Shown piece by piece: positions 37,124 to 49,316 of a DNA stretch of 64,000 nt. Positions within the stretch are counted from its first letter, which is position 1, and each line of letters begins with the position of its first letter. Below the pieces are notes generated by a model, which saw only the letters and a list, made by a program, of their open reading frames with translations, searched no databases and was not told the DNA's origin. Both the position numbers and the translations under genes were made by a program. Origin of the DNA: Trichoderma breve (taxonomy: Eukaryota > Ascomycota > Sordariomycetes > Hypocreales > Hypocreaceae); NCBI RefSeq assembly GCF_028502605.1, contig NC_079234.1:5022001-5086000 (forward strand). Reading direction: 5' to 3'.

Positions 37124-37357
37124 ATGTCTGAAGTGCACTTCCAGCGTTCTTTGGAAGACATCCGGCTCGAGATTATGCTTCTCGCTGCCGAGGTGCTCTT
37201 CTTGGTGTCGGTGCTTGGTGCCATTATTCTCTTCAATCTCGATGTCTACAGCCAATCCCGCAAGCTAAGCCTAAGTGCCGAATCGTATAAGACTCGGTCT
37301 CGGTCGCGCTGCCTAAACAGAGGTCTGCCGCGAGGATACAAAGGCACCATCCATTGA
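37124..37357 (+). CDS. possible small single-pass membrane protein
   Basis: This single-exon frame codes for 77 aa. Residues about 18-41 ('IMLLAAEVLFLVSVLGAII') form one clear hydrophobic helix, preceded by a short acidic/amphipathic segment and followed by a basic, Ser/Arg-rich tail. The ATG sits in an A-rich context (seven A's) after a CA-rich leader, and a TATATAAA lies upstream. No family is recognised. It could be a chance frame; its promoter-like surroundings and clean membrane helix are the reasons to keep it. Confidence 0.45.
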   Translation: MSEVHFQRSLEDIRLEIMLLAAEVLFLVSVLGAIILFNLDVYSQSRKLSLSAESYKTRSRSRCLNRGLPRGYKGTIH

Positions 37358-38128
37358 ACCCTCAATCCTTGGCTCTGGGTCGTTTGTCTTCTTTTTTTCA
37401 CAATATCAGAAAAAAAATCATAAAACCACAATGCATTGCTTCAATTGAGGAGCTCATGGTGTTGTCTACCCTCACAAAAAGACTATCTAGCTTCTCTACC
37501 TGTTTTTCTGGTGGTAGAGAGCTTCATATCGAACCATTTTCGGAGCTGCTACTCTGTAGAGCTCTATGCATTTTCACGGCGTTATGCAAACGGCTGCACA
37601 ATGGGAATTGGCGTTGAATTGGCTTGGTTCCAGCGTACGAAAAAAAACAACCCTGTCATAGGAAGGGACGACGACATGAATGGAATTGATATAACAAAAG
37701 AGATCAGCTCGCATGGCTGATGATTTGCCTGGATGCAGCTTGGAAAAACCAAACCAAACCAAACAAACAAACAAACACACAGACAGGTTCGTCGTTGTAC
37801 GGGAGCTTCGGTGTCGGTGTTCACGTGTCATGGTAGCCGGCGTTTTGAGGATCGAGATCGTTTGGATAAAAATTGTTGTACAGAGTAGAACAAAACAAAA
37901 TAAAAACCAGTAAACTTTGATTTGCCCACCAGAATTTGATGCTGTCCGACCAAAGAAAAAGCTCGCAACACAGCCTCTATGCCTCCCTAGCCGGTGCCAT
38001 CTTCTATATCCTCATCATCCGTGCAATTTATACACCACTGAGATTTTGCTTCTGTTCCACCATATCTCCTTTTTTTTGTTTCTTCTTCCTTCTCCTAATC
38101 GTAGCTCTACATCCCTTCTTCTGTTTGT
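37358..38128. other. convergent intergenic region with AAAC microsatellite
   Basis: This lies between the small ORF (+) and Mic10 (-). A run of AAACC/AAAC units occurs at about 37747-37776. No gene was seen. Confidence 0.6.
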
Positions 38129-38485
38129 TTATGCCGAGGGCTTCTTCAGGTCTCGAGCGGCCTGCTTCAGGTTGAAGTTGCACTCCTCGTAGGCTCGTCC
38201 GGCACCGAAGCCAGCGCCGAGATACGCAGGCCAAGCTCTTCGCTTAAACAGGAGGACGGAAAAGACGACGCCGAATCCGAGACCGAGGGTGGACTTGACG
38301 AGGAGGTTGGAAAGGCAGCGATCCCACTGTTGCATTTTTCAACATCAGATTAGTAAAATGACATCCTGGAGAAGAAGATTGCTTCGTCTGGGTTAAGCTC
38401 GGCTCGGTACCTTCTCGTTGAGAAGCGCTTCGCTGACGGGCCGGGAAATGGCGCTTGGGGAGCGAGGGGCGGCGGTCTCGGACAT
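38129..38485 (-). CDS. mic10: MICOS subunit Mic10
   Basis: Exons 38411-38485 and 38129-38326 give 90 aa, with an 84-nt intron starting GTACCG. The protein has the Mic10 layout: a short N-terminus ('WDRCLSNLLVKSTLG'), then two membrane segments each with a glycine motif ('LGLGFG' and 'LGAGFGAGRAY'), separated by a short positively charged turn ('FKRRAWP'). Mic10 oligomerises in the mitochondrial inner membrane and bends it at crista junctions. Length is slightly under the family's usual size. The gene is divergent from Urb2, with 446 bp between start codons. Confidence 0.93.
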
Positions 38486-38931
38486 GGTGGCAGACGTTGC
38501 TATAGGAGGGTTGTTTCGTGTGAGATGCGTAAATAGCTTGAGGAGCGGCAGATGTCGCACTTACGTACGGAGCGCAATTGACGTCGAGGAGCCGGGCTTG
38601 GGCGTGAGCAAAGGAAAAGGAAAAAGCGTGGATGCAGTGATGTCAAACTTCACGAAAACCAGCCGGCCTCATCATGGCTCTTCGCCTCGAGGGCGGTGAG
38701 GGGCGATTTCCTGATCGGGGTGGAGATTGCGGCAGAATTTTTCCAAAATTTTGGAGCTGCTACATTGATGCTTTGAGCTTATACGCTTGGTTTCTTCTGC
38801 TATAGATAAATTTTCATTTTCAAAAAAAGCATCGGGATAAGTTGGATTGATTTTAATCCGATATCCGCCAATCGTTATTTCATTTTCTTCTCTTCATGTG
38901 TCCTTGATTTTTGTTTGTTTGGTCTATTATA
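38486..38931. promoter_or_regulatory. divergent promoter, Mic10 / Urb2
   Basis: This is the short non-coding interval between two divergent start codons. It is GC-rich near Mic10 and T-rich near Urb2. No named motif was identified. Confidence 0.5.
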
Positions 38932-41900
38932 ATGGTAAGATTTTTTTTTCACACTTGTGATTGGTCGCGTTGAGGTGAAGCTCACCAATTCTGAATATAG
39001 GGAAAGCTAGATCTCATCAAGACCGTAAGAGGTCTCGATCAGAATGGGCCTGGAGGGAACGGAGAGAACCTTGAAAAGTTATGGAGTAACCTCACAGAGG
39101 CATCAGACCACCAATTCCACGCAGCGGAGGAGAGCGCGTTGAGATGGCTGCTAAAGTCCATGAACGGGTCATCACCAGAAGCAGAGACCATACGGCGGTA
39201 CCCATTGACCTGGACAATCCTGGACTTCGTGTTTCAAAAGATACCACTTTTCTCGCTGGCCAAGTCTTTGGCGGATAGAAAATTTGCTGCTGTTTTGCAG
39301 CAGACTCTCAAGGATGCATCGAATCCCGGTGAAGAGGCTGGCGGTTCGGGTGGGAAAAGGAAGAGATCACTAGCTCCACTCTACGCCTTGGACGAACTGA
39401 AGGGCCTGGAAGGTTGTTTGGCAACGGGTCAGGCTGTTTTCAATGCCCTTAAGTCTCTGCTTGGCCGATTGGAGAACAACGCCGTCGGTTCCCGCGACAG
39501 AATTGGAGCTGAACACATCAAATCTCTCTTCTCTACTTCTGCCACCGAAGCCGCGACATTATCATCATCCTTCTTCATAGTTTGTGTTATGTTACTAGCC
39601 AGCGATATTTGCGACGACGTCGAGGGCAAAGAAGACTGGGTTTCCACTGTCTCCAAGATATGGGATCTCCATCTGCAGGGCGATACTGACGCTCTTGAGA
39701 TTGCGACACACCTGTTCCGACCAGCTGCCGCGATCCTGAGGCAGTTGGAACCTTCTATCCAAGGCCAAAACCCGAATGTCAATGAAGCTTTGGCGACTCG
39801 ATGGAGTGCGGACCTTCAGAGGTTTATGCACCGAAATTTCATACTCCCTGCTCGTACTTACTTCTGGAATCGCCAAGACTTTGAGGTCATTTCCAGGGCA
39901 CTTGGTGTGTCAGACGGTAAAACGAGGACGTCTGCCCCAGCATTATACTTCCTTGCTGCTGGAATGCCCGATGTTTCGACTGAAAGCGACTTGCGCAGGA
40001 TCAATACGATTTGGATGAACAGGATATTCAAGGCTGTGGAGGAGCAGATCCGCACAAAGCCGGACAGAAATGCCCTGATGAAGCGGATTCTAGCGCAGGC
40101 GGTAGGAAACTCGGTAGCAATCGATGCTGGGGACCTTCGCCATGTATGCCGCAACTATGGTTTGGGATCGGAAATCGACTGGAGCTTGCTCGCAAGTGCT
40201 GCCACGTGTAACCCAGATATTTTCCAAATGTCTGAAGAAGGCACAGCTCTGTTGAATGATATTTGCTCGCAGAGCATCAGCCAGCAACCAGACCCCGATG
40301 TTTTCAAAGATCAGTTGGATCTCATTGCAGCTATAAAGAAGAGCTTTCAAACACGCCGCGATCTCTCTGGGTTCCTGCGATTATGGTTCTCACAGCTGTG
40401 TCTGACTGAGAAGCGCAAGCTGGCCTCGAGCAGTCCTTGGTTCGATATAGGGCGAGAAGGGAGCCGGGAGAATTTGATTTCTTCTTTGATAGAGTCCGAA
40501 TTATCACCACACCAACTGCTCGGGATTGTCGAATGGCTCGGTGGACAGGAGCCTGGCTCATATCCTCAATCTCTCTGTGTTTTCACGAGCGTCATTGCTC
40601 AAGGGCTGCATAGCGAGCAATTCATCGACGCCATAGGCATGAAGCTGTTCGACCTGGTATCCCAACTGAAAAATTCTTCAAAGACTGCTTTGAAATGGAG
40701 GGTCATTTCCAAGGCGATTTCATGGACCTCGCCCGAAGAACGGAAAAATGTCTGGGACCAAGTGAAAGACCAGCTCTCCAAGCTTCTACGGAAAGGGGCA
40801 ATCAAGTCGGCTGAAACATTTGAGGCCCTCAAATGCTGCTATGAGGCTTGGGATTCCATGAGCCAAGATGAAGACGCGGTGGACGAGTCATCCAAGTTGG
40901 TGGAGAAATTCACACAGCGGTTGGTGGAAGAGCTTGCGTCGTATGATATCCTGGAAATCACAAAACTGTCAGCTTCTCTCGGCTCCGGGGCAAGGACGGA
41001 ATTTGATGAGGAACTTGCTTTCCAACAGTACTTGGCTTGGTATATTCTGGGTGGCAGCCGTTTCTCTCGGCTCTATTCAAGAAAAACAGATGAGTTTCCT
41101 CTACTGGAAACTGTATCATCCGCGAAGGATGCAAGCCCTCCTGGGCTGCATGCTCTTTGGAGTGCTCTCCTGAGCAATGACGCGAATCTTAACGATGCGA
41201 AGCTTTCAAGAAAACTTCTGGACCGTTTGATTACAGCCTTGGCCGAGTCAGAGAAGGAGAAAGGATGGCCAGGAGAACGAGGGCAGCTGTGGATTCGAAC
41301 GCTATGCAGTGTACCCTTGGAAGCCTTTAGTCGTACTCAGCGCGAGCAGATTATGGGTATATTGGACAAGAGGAGAGAGAAGATGGTCAAGTCTCCGAAG
41401 CGGGTGTCTCTCGAAGGCTGGAAGCTGGTGCTTGATTTGGCAAGCAAAATGATGGCGCGGCCGACCTTTTACGAAGGAATGCGGTTTTCCAATCTTGTCG
41501 ATTATGCTGACGCCATTTCTAGTCTCTCTTTCGAAGAGACAATAAACGACGAAACGCTGCTTGAACTTGTCGAAAGGTACTTTGCCATGGCTTCAACAAT
41601 AGTAAGGCAAATGTCTGATAATTTCGACGAACGGAGTGCGAAGTACTTTTCAGAAAGCTTGGCATTTATTGAAACATGCGAAACGGAAGAGACAAAGAGT
41701 GACCCCTTGAGCATCCCGGCGCTCCGGATCACCCTGTTAAAGGCTATTATTGTTGAGCTTAGTCGGTCGTCGACTCTTCAAAGCCAATCCAGCCTCAGTC
41801 AACTACAGCAGAATGCTAAGAGTGCATTGACTCGACACATAGCGGCGGTGCTGGGAGAGCTCATAGCAGACAAAACGTTCTTATCAAAACACGACAATTT

Positions 41901-43101
41901 GAAAGACTTGGGGCTCTTTGCAACGACACACGCTGCGGACGTTATGGACAGCGCTTCTGAACTATCACAGCACAAGTCAAGCGCGATTCGCAAGCTGGAG
42001 AAGCGGAGCAAGGAGGCTATGGATGCCGGAGACTTGAGAGCCTGGAAGATCCAGATTTTCCTTCACAAATATCTAGCGAGTGGGATGGAAGACCCTCGCC
42101 CAACCCAGTTTACTAGCCTGGCGAACTTGCCGTCAAAGGCACGCGAGTCCCTCTTGAGGGAATATATCACGTCCATCACTGCCAACATTGATGTGGCTGA
42201 CGCTTCACACTATCTCAAAGAGTTGATTAGTGAATTCACGGGGGGCTGCGATACGGATGGCCAGGCTCTTGCCATCCAACACGTCGTTACCCATCTCATC
42301 GGTATGTATTCACAGAATAATGAGTAGGAGTTGCTGAGGGACACTGCTAATAAATACCTTATAGAACGCACTGATCTACATGGCAAGGGTGAAGGTGTTG
42401 ATCTATCAATAGCTCACAGCGAGCTAACAATCTCTCTATTGAAGAAGTCGCCTAATGTGGCCTACACATGCCAAACCGTTCAGACTCTTCTGGAAAAGAA
42501 GCCGCAAGCCATGGGTCAGTGGAATATTGAGGTGACCCTGAGCACAGTCAGTGACTTGGCTTTGTCAAAGGGCACAAACGGCTTAACGGTGCCGTTTGCG
42601 TGGTTGTGCAAGTTGGTTGGAACAATTATCAAGAAACACCGCCTACGGCTGGAGGGCCACCACCACTTACTTCTGACCACTGTGCAAGCCTTGCTCAACA
42701 GCTTGATTCTCAACCAACCGAAGAGCACTACAGATGGTACTACACAAGAGGTGATGGCACGTTTATATGGTCGCCTCATCACCCTCATCTGCGAACCTAC
42801 CGCGGGTGCTGTATCCCGTTCGCAGCACCAAAACGCCTTGGATTCTGCAACAGACGCTGCCAAAAGGTCTGCCGGCCGGCACGTCTACCTGGTGCTGATG
42901 CAGTATGTGAAGCTGCAGCTTGAGGCCGACGTGCCGAGAGAGGTGGGCGAGGCTCTTGAGCCGGCGATGAACTCCATTTTCGACGTGACACCGCCAGAGG
43001 TGAGGAAGATTCTGAACGACGCAATGGATGCTAGCGGAAGAGCTATCCTGAGGGAAATGTTTAAGAGATATGTCAAGTTTGGCAAATGGAGCGGCGTTTA
43101 A
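38932..43101 (+). CDS. urb2: Urb2/Npa2-type 60S ribosome biogenesis protein
   Basis: Exons 38932-38934, 39001-42301 and 42365-43101 give 1346 aa. The large helical-repeat body and the conserved C-terminal Urb2/Npa2 domain ('ACQTVQTLLEKKPQAMGQWN' is typical of its start; 'VYLVLMQYVKLQLEADVP' and 'AILREMFKRYVKFGKWSG' close it) identify the family. Known members act in the nucleolus in early pre-60S particles, on 27S pre-rRNA processing. The first coding exon is just the ATG: an in-frame TAG directly precedes 39001, GTAAGA follows the ATG, and the reading continues with 'GKLDLIKTVRGLDQNG'. The next in-frame ATG, at 39160, would drop 53 residues. The gene is convergent with KDSR, with 134 bp between stops. 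Confidence 0.9.
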
Positions 43102-43235
43102 GTGGTTTAGGCACATGGAGGGTATATGATTAAAAATTAGGATATAAAACTAGGGTTGAGAATAAATAATATAGATCAAACGCTCATACGCAATCGTATG
43201 TGTCTACACTATTCAAACTTGGCGTAGCGCCTGAC

Positions 43236-44477
43236 TTATGCTTGGTGATCCTGCTTGGCTTTGCTAGGATGACCGTGCGTCTTGCCGTATTTTCTAATCT
43301 TTCCATGAAGATCAGGCTGTACGAATATCCAGATAAGGGAGACCAACCATGACATGACAGTATCAACCACCCAATTGTTACGGAACGAACCGCCCATCAT
43401 TCCCCACTTCATAAGAGCACCGAGCCAGGCCACGGTTACAAAGTAGTTGCCGTTCTCCAGTCCTTTGATAGCAACTTCGGCAACCTCGTCAGGAGTCTGC
43501 TGGGGATCACTGGACTCAAGGATCTTTGTAATCTCCGGCGTGGTAAGGATTTCGCGTGAGTAGCCTGGAGAGAGGATCGTTCCGGGAAAAACGACGTGGA
43601 CTTTGACGTTCTGAGGGTACATCATGACTTCTTGGGAGATGGTATCAGCCAGGCCTCGCATGGCCCATTTAGAGGGGGAATAAGGTGCGTAGCCGGGGAT
43701 AGTGTACAGCGCAAGGACACTGGCAGTCATGATGAGGTGCTTGGGTTCCTTCTCAACGGGGGCCTCGGGTGCTAGCCATTCCCTGAGGATGGCATGGGAC
43801 ATCTCAGCCGTTCCATAAAAGTTGACATCCATCTGGTGACGCATCGACGACATGTCCATGTCGATGAACAGATCCGGGGTGGACGTTCCGGCAATGCACC
43901 AGACAATGTCAGGGGACTTGCCATCATTCCACCGCTTGACCTCTTCAAGGAGAGGAACAGCGTAGGACGGCGCAGAAACATCGGCGGCGATGTAGTGGAA
44001 GCGCTGCTTGTTCTTGTCTTTGGCGGCAGCCTTTTTAGACGAAGAAAGAAAAGACGCTGCGTCAGCGGAAACCGTTTGCGGTATGAAGCAAAGGAAGGCA
44101 AAAGAAAATACGCACTTTGACGATTTCAAGAGCGTCTTTCAGCTTATCGACGCCGCGAGAGACGAGGACGACGTTGGCACCCTTGAAAGACAGAATCTTG
44201 GCAACGGATAGGCCCATTCCTTCTGAGGCGCCCGTGATGAGGATGGTCTGTATCAAATTGTAAGCCATTGGCCATCCATTGACAGCCCATTTTCTTCTTT
44301 CTCTCTTTCTGGATGCCGATCAATTGAGAGGAGAATAAGAAATGAATTACTAACCTTGCCCTCGACGGGCATCTGATTACCACCGAACAGCCCCATGGCG
44401 GAGATGATTCCAATGGCAAGCGTAACGACAGCGGGCAAGATCCAAACGAGATGATCCGAGAGTGCGACTGAGGGCAT
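43236..44477 (-). CDS. tsc10: 3-ketodihydrosphingosine reductase
   Basis: Exons 44355-44477, 44116-44247 and 43236-44030 give 349 aa. It is a short-chain dehydrogenase: nucleotide-binding 'TGASEGMG' (residues 46-53), Asn155, Ser189 and the catalytic Tyr202-x3-Lys206 in 'YSPSK'. An N-terminal membrane helix (about 10-31) and a C-terminal hydrophobic stretch ('VMSWLVSLIWIF') fit an ER-membrane KDSR/Tsc10, which reduces 3-ketosphinganine to dihydrosphingosine with NADPH, the second step of sphingolipid synthesis. Intron 2 acceptor is AAAAAG; an alternative CAG upstream breaks frame. The gene is divergent from NRDE-2. Confidence 0.94.
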
Positions 44478-45022
44478 GGCCCAGCGCTGCGAAGGGAGAG
44501 GAAGATTGAAAAAGAGCGGGAACTGGAGATGGAGAGAGATAAGAATTGTTGGAAATGATGGCTGTATTTAGCAATTGAGCCCAATTTCTTATGTTCCAGG
44601 TTTCTTTATCCGTTAGCACCAGGTAAGGTTCAGGGACATGAATCCTCCATACAGGCTATTTCTGCTGCTGACGTGGAGAAGTTGTTGCTAGTTGCGTTAT
44701 CTGGGAGCTTCGCTAGTCGGGAGCTTGCCGGAATAGTGGGAACGTGAGCATTCTACAGGGGCACGATGCACTGTAGGTTAGTGTGATAGACGGCATTGAA
44801 TGAGCTGTGCCGTATCACGTGCGTGTTCCATCTCATGATGTGGTACCAGATACGCGACATCAAATCAACTTCAAATTCATTGTACAGTTCAGTATCTGTT
44901 CAAAGTCAAGCGTCGATTCTAAAATTTATTTATCTCATCTTTGCTGGACATTTCACAAGTCAATTTTGCATCGGATCAGCAACATGGTACTGCTCAAAGG
45001 ATCTTGCTGAGCTTCATTCACG
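44478..45022. promoter_or_regulatory. divergent promoter, KDSR / NRDE-2
   Basis: This is 545 bp between start codons on opposite strands. No clear TATA box or known motif was seen. Confidence 0.5.
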
Positions 45023-48000
45023 ATGGCCTCACCAGACGAGCAAGACGTAAAGCTCAGTGTGCCGAAATTCTCCTCTTTCAAATCCAAGGATGCACGCAAA
45101 GAGAACCCTCAAAAGCTTGAGAAACAGCATGAGATTCGCCGCAAGAGGCATGATCGTGATGACGAGAGATCAAGCAGCCGCCGGTCTCATGAGGATCGCG
45201 GCTCAAGGCGCAGTGGCCAGGAGTCTCGTCGCCATAGAGACCGCGACCGGGATCTAGACAGAGACAGAGATCGAACTCGTCGAGAGCCTTCTATTCGTGA
45301 GAAAACGGCAGATGCAGCAGAAAGGCCAAAGCCCGCCACCAAGCCAGAGGGTGTTCCAGGCCTCTTTGTGATTGATACAAATGGCGACCCCTTGATTATA
45401 AAATATGGCGGCATTGACAGATCACAGGTTCCTGCTTACCGTCGCTATGGGGGCGGCAGAGTCCTTGGTACGGAGGGTCGCCTAGTCATCCATCGTGATG
45501 GCCCAAGGGATCAGTTTAGTCTCCGCATGCCGGGCGAAGGCTTCCACACATTTTCCGGTAGAGATGGTCTTCGATCCAAGATGCCAAGAGTGGAATCTAG
45601 ACCAATCAGAGCACTCACCAGGAGGAGTGATGCTGATGTCGCGGATGAGGCTGAAGGATACCTATCCTTGAGTTCATCTAAAAAACGAAAGCGTGATCAG
45701 CGAGATGAAGAGTCCTCGGATGATGAACGCCCTTCATATCGGTCCATTGAGGGCAAGGCAAAGCCACGACAACCCTCATACAGTGACTCGGATGAGGACT
45801 CGGACATGTCAATCGACATGCTGGCGGCGGATCGGAGCAATCCACTGAAGCAAAAGTCCATAAGGCTCAGCAAGCAAGTAAAAGATACACCAGAGGATAT
45901 CGATGCCTGGCTAGAGCTTGTAGATCACCAAGATGCTTTACTGAAAGCCGGAGAAGATCTGGATCACGCGGTATTAGAGAACGAGGCTCATAGCTTTGCA
46001 GAGATTAAAGTATACATGCTCGAGTCGGCTCTTAAGAACACACAGAGTGTAAAAGACCGCAGGCGAGTTCTCGTCTACCTGATGCGAGAGGGTGCCAAAG
46101 TGTGGACTAGCAAAGTGACCATGAAGAAATGGTCAGAAGTTCTGGAAAGTGACGACGATGATTTCCCCCTGTGGAAAACTCACCTTGACTTTTTGACGTC
46201 CAACATTACAACATTTCAATATGACGACATCAAAAAATTGCTTTTAGACAGGCTATGCCTTACCCTCTCCCGCCTGACATCAGATCAACCCAAAGAAGCC
46301 ATTGAAGAAGCCATATTTGTGTTCCTGAGGGCCACTCGTTTCATCCATGATGCTGGCTACAAAGAACTGGCTATTGCGGCGTGGCAGGGTCTCTTGGAGC
46401 TCAGCTTCTTTAGACCCCTGAGCATGGAAAGCGAGCAGTCTGCGCTAGAGTCGTTCCACGACTTCTGGGAAAGCGAGGTTCCTCGGATAGGCGACGTCGG
46501 CGCGAAAGGTTGGAGACATTACGTCGAAACTGGGAGCGATGATGATGCCGCAGAGCCGGTACAGGCTGCTCAAATTGCACCCTCTTCCTCACGAGATGTT
46601 TACAAAGCCTGGGCCCATCTTGAGCACTCTCGCTCTCAAGCCGCAAAGATGCCAGCGAGGACTATGGATGATGGCACAGATGATGATCCTTTCAGAGTCG
46701 TAATGTACTCTGACATCCAACCACTTCTCTTTCTCATACCAAGTTCTGTTCTACCAGAGGTTTCGACGCAGCTGATTGATGCATTTCTACTCTTCTGTGG
46801 CTTTCCTCCAGCATTTCGAGCAAGTAGTTGGACGGAAATGGCCTATGGCGATCAGTTCGTCTCATCGTCGCTCATCAGGGTCGACTTACAGCCAGTTAAG
46901 CATAATGACGACGAGACAGAGAACTGGCATAAGAGCGAACCGCGATTTGGAATGGGCGTAAAGGCGGCCGCTTCTACTCATTTACTGTTTGGCGGCTCAA
47001 GATGGTTTCAGTACGTTCCTGCCAACTCTCAGAATCCTATAGTGAGCTCGCTCTGGGCATCAGAGGCACTGAGGCAGCTTGTTCACATTGGGGGGATGGA
47101 AGAGCTGGCTCAATACTACCTTGCTACAGTCTTTTCGAATGAGCAAACGAGCGTCAAGAAGCCTGCTAAAGCCTTGCTCAAACAATATCCCGCGAATTCC
47201 GAGCTTTATAATGCATATGCAGTTGCTGAATCTGCCAACGATCTCAGTGTGGCGAGTAGAGTGCTGGGGGCTGCAATTGAGTCTTCGTCGGTATGTGATT
47301 TGATGTTGAATTTTTCGAGAAATAACACTAATATGTCCTTTAGCTGTCTTCGAAGTGGCATAAATTCTTGTTTCATGGAAGCTGGAGCTGGATGGAGTTT
47401 GAGGCGGGAAACATTGACTTGGCAAAAGTGCGTCTCTGTGCGTCCGTAGATGAGAATCTGAAGGTGACGGGGTCGGATATCCTCGAGATTGGCAGTACCA
47501 CGCTTCTCAAAGCCCATCAAACATTTATTTCGGATTTCCACGAATACCTACTCGGTCGAGACTTGGTTGGAGCCAGCGTACTCGCCGAATGCATGATTTT
47601 ACTATCATATCTCACGGCATCGGGAAATTTGGAGCCCGCGTCAATTTCACAAGGCAATATCGCTGCTGCGATGAACACTGTTGATATGATATCTCAAGAG
47701 TTTCGGTCCCAAGACCAAGCCGGCTCCGCGGTGCACGAGCGTGTCCTTCAGTATGCTTCTCGGCTGCTATATCTGCATGCATCAAAGGGGTGAGTGACCA
47801 TGTGCCTTTACTATTCTCTGTCATTCTACTCTTTGTACTGGATTTATCTCCTTAATATGTGGACTGTCGAGCTAACAAATAACACAAAGACCATTCCGGA
47901 GAGTGTACCTGCGCGAGAAGCTGTCAGGTTTCATTCGGCAGTTTCCGCAGAATTCAGTCTTCTTATCCATGTTTGAATGGTCTGATGCGAGCCTTCGGGT

Positions 48001-48433
48001 CATTGACGAGACGCGTGGCCTTTTGTATGACCAAGTTCTAGTGAAGCAGCATGACTGCATTAGCAGCCGCGTGTTTGCCATTCAACACGAGCTTACACAT
48101 GGCAACGCTAATACGGCAAAGATTGCATTTGAGCAAGCTCTGGCGAGTGACACCTGTCAGAACAGTCCCGCATTGTGGATTTTTTACATTCGATTCTGCC
48201 AGATGCAGTTCTGCACAAAGGCAAAGGATGTGTTTTACCGGGCTTTGAGGCACTGCCCTGGATCGAAGGAGGTGATGATGGAGGCTTTTTTTACCTTGCT
48301 TCGTAATATGGAATCGGAGGAGCTTAGGGCGGTGTATAACACCATGACGTCAAAGGGGATGAGGGTGCACGTTGACATGGAGGAGTTTCTTGAGAGGCGT
48401 AGGGCGGAATCATTGAGAGAGAAGAAGAGATGA
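45023..48433 (+). CDS. nrde2: NRDE-2 family nuclear RNA-silencing/splicing factor
   Basis: Exons 45023-47290, 47344-47789 and 47890-48433 give 1085 aa. The N-terminus is a long Arg/Asp/Ser-rich (RS/RD-like) region. The family block comes next ('PGLFVIDTNGDPLIIKYGG', 'SQVPAYRRYGGGRVLG'), then 'DPEDIDAWLELVDHQDALL'-like HAT/TPR repeats to the C-terminus ('ALWIFYIRFCQMQ', 'AKDVFYRALRHCPGSKEV'). The first HAT-like block here reads 'TPEDIDAWLELVDHQ'. NRDE-2 orthologues act in the nucleus with the exosome cofactor Mtr4; in S. pombe (Nrl1) they affect cryptic splicing and heterochromatin, and in C. elegans nuclear RNAi. Introns of 53 and 100 nt have consensus ends. Confidence 0.93.
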
Positions 48434-49316
48434 GCGTATGAATGCTTATACATTATTCACGCCGTTTGTTCGAGTTTGGGTATCTTTGCATACTACCCTA
48501 GTATATCCTACATGGTATAGTCATATTCCCCCGATTTGATCCTTGGCATAGTATTTAATATACCTGCATCTACATGGTACTACTATATCTTGTTTCATCT
48601 GGCTATATGGGAATGATGAGAGGTATATATGGTTTTATGTGGTCATGGTATTAACCCTGAATACCCCGTTAAACATATAGACTTTCATATATACGACATA
48701 ATAATAATTTATGCACCATGCGACTCTCCATGGCATGAATAAACCATCAAAATAAAAACAGCTTCAATTTCTTTATGTCAAAGGCGATGTGGTCAAAATA
48801 AGGGGATCGCCAAATTTAGGGGGCTCCTCCTTTTGCCCCTCCCAAAAGCCCAGCTGTCATGTCAAGTCAGCGATTGATTCACGGCTCCACCGTCGGTTTT
48901 GGCATGGAGGGGCAACCAAAGAGGCTGAGCCCCCCCGTTCTCGTTTTCTTGCAGCGATTCACAGAGGCAACCCGTAAGCTTGCGCTTTTATACTGACTTT
49001 TTGTCTTGTCTATTCATTAGTCTTGGTCTGTTGCTTTTGCTTGGCTCGCTTCAGCTTCAGGGTAAGCGAAGCTGGGCGTGGTCTAGAACGATCTCACGAG
49101 ACCCTTTTTCACCCGGCATAATACGGTATATCACCTCAGTATTCCACTCCTTCTCTCTCATGTTCCCCCTCATACTCATACATACTCTCCCAGCATTTTG
49201 ATACATCTGCGTCATCCTAGAATTATAAGATAAGAAAGAAAAAGAAAAACATCATCTCATATCAGTTTCTTTTTTCTTGTATTATTTCAACGTCCATCTT
49301 CTTTCTTCTCTACGCC
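48434..49316. other. intergenic region with a likely 5'-UTR intron
   Basis: The left half is the 3' flank of NRDE-2. The right half is the promoter and leader of the PLC gene. At 48974-49020 a GTAAGC...TACTGAC...TTAG segment of 47 nt has all the marks of a leader intron. A pyrimidine-rich stretch runs up to the PLC ATG. Confidence 0.5.
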
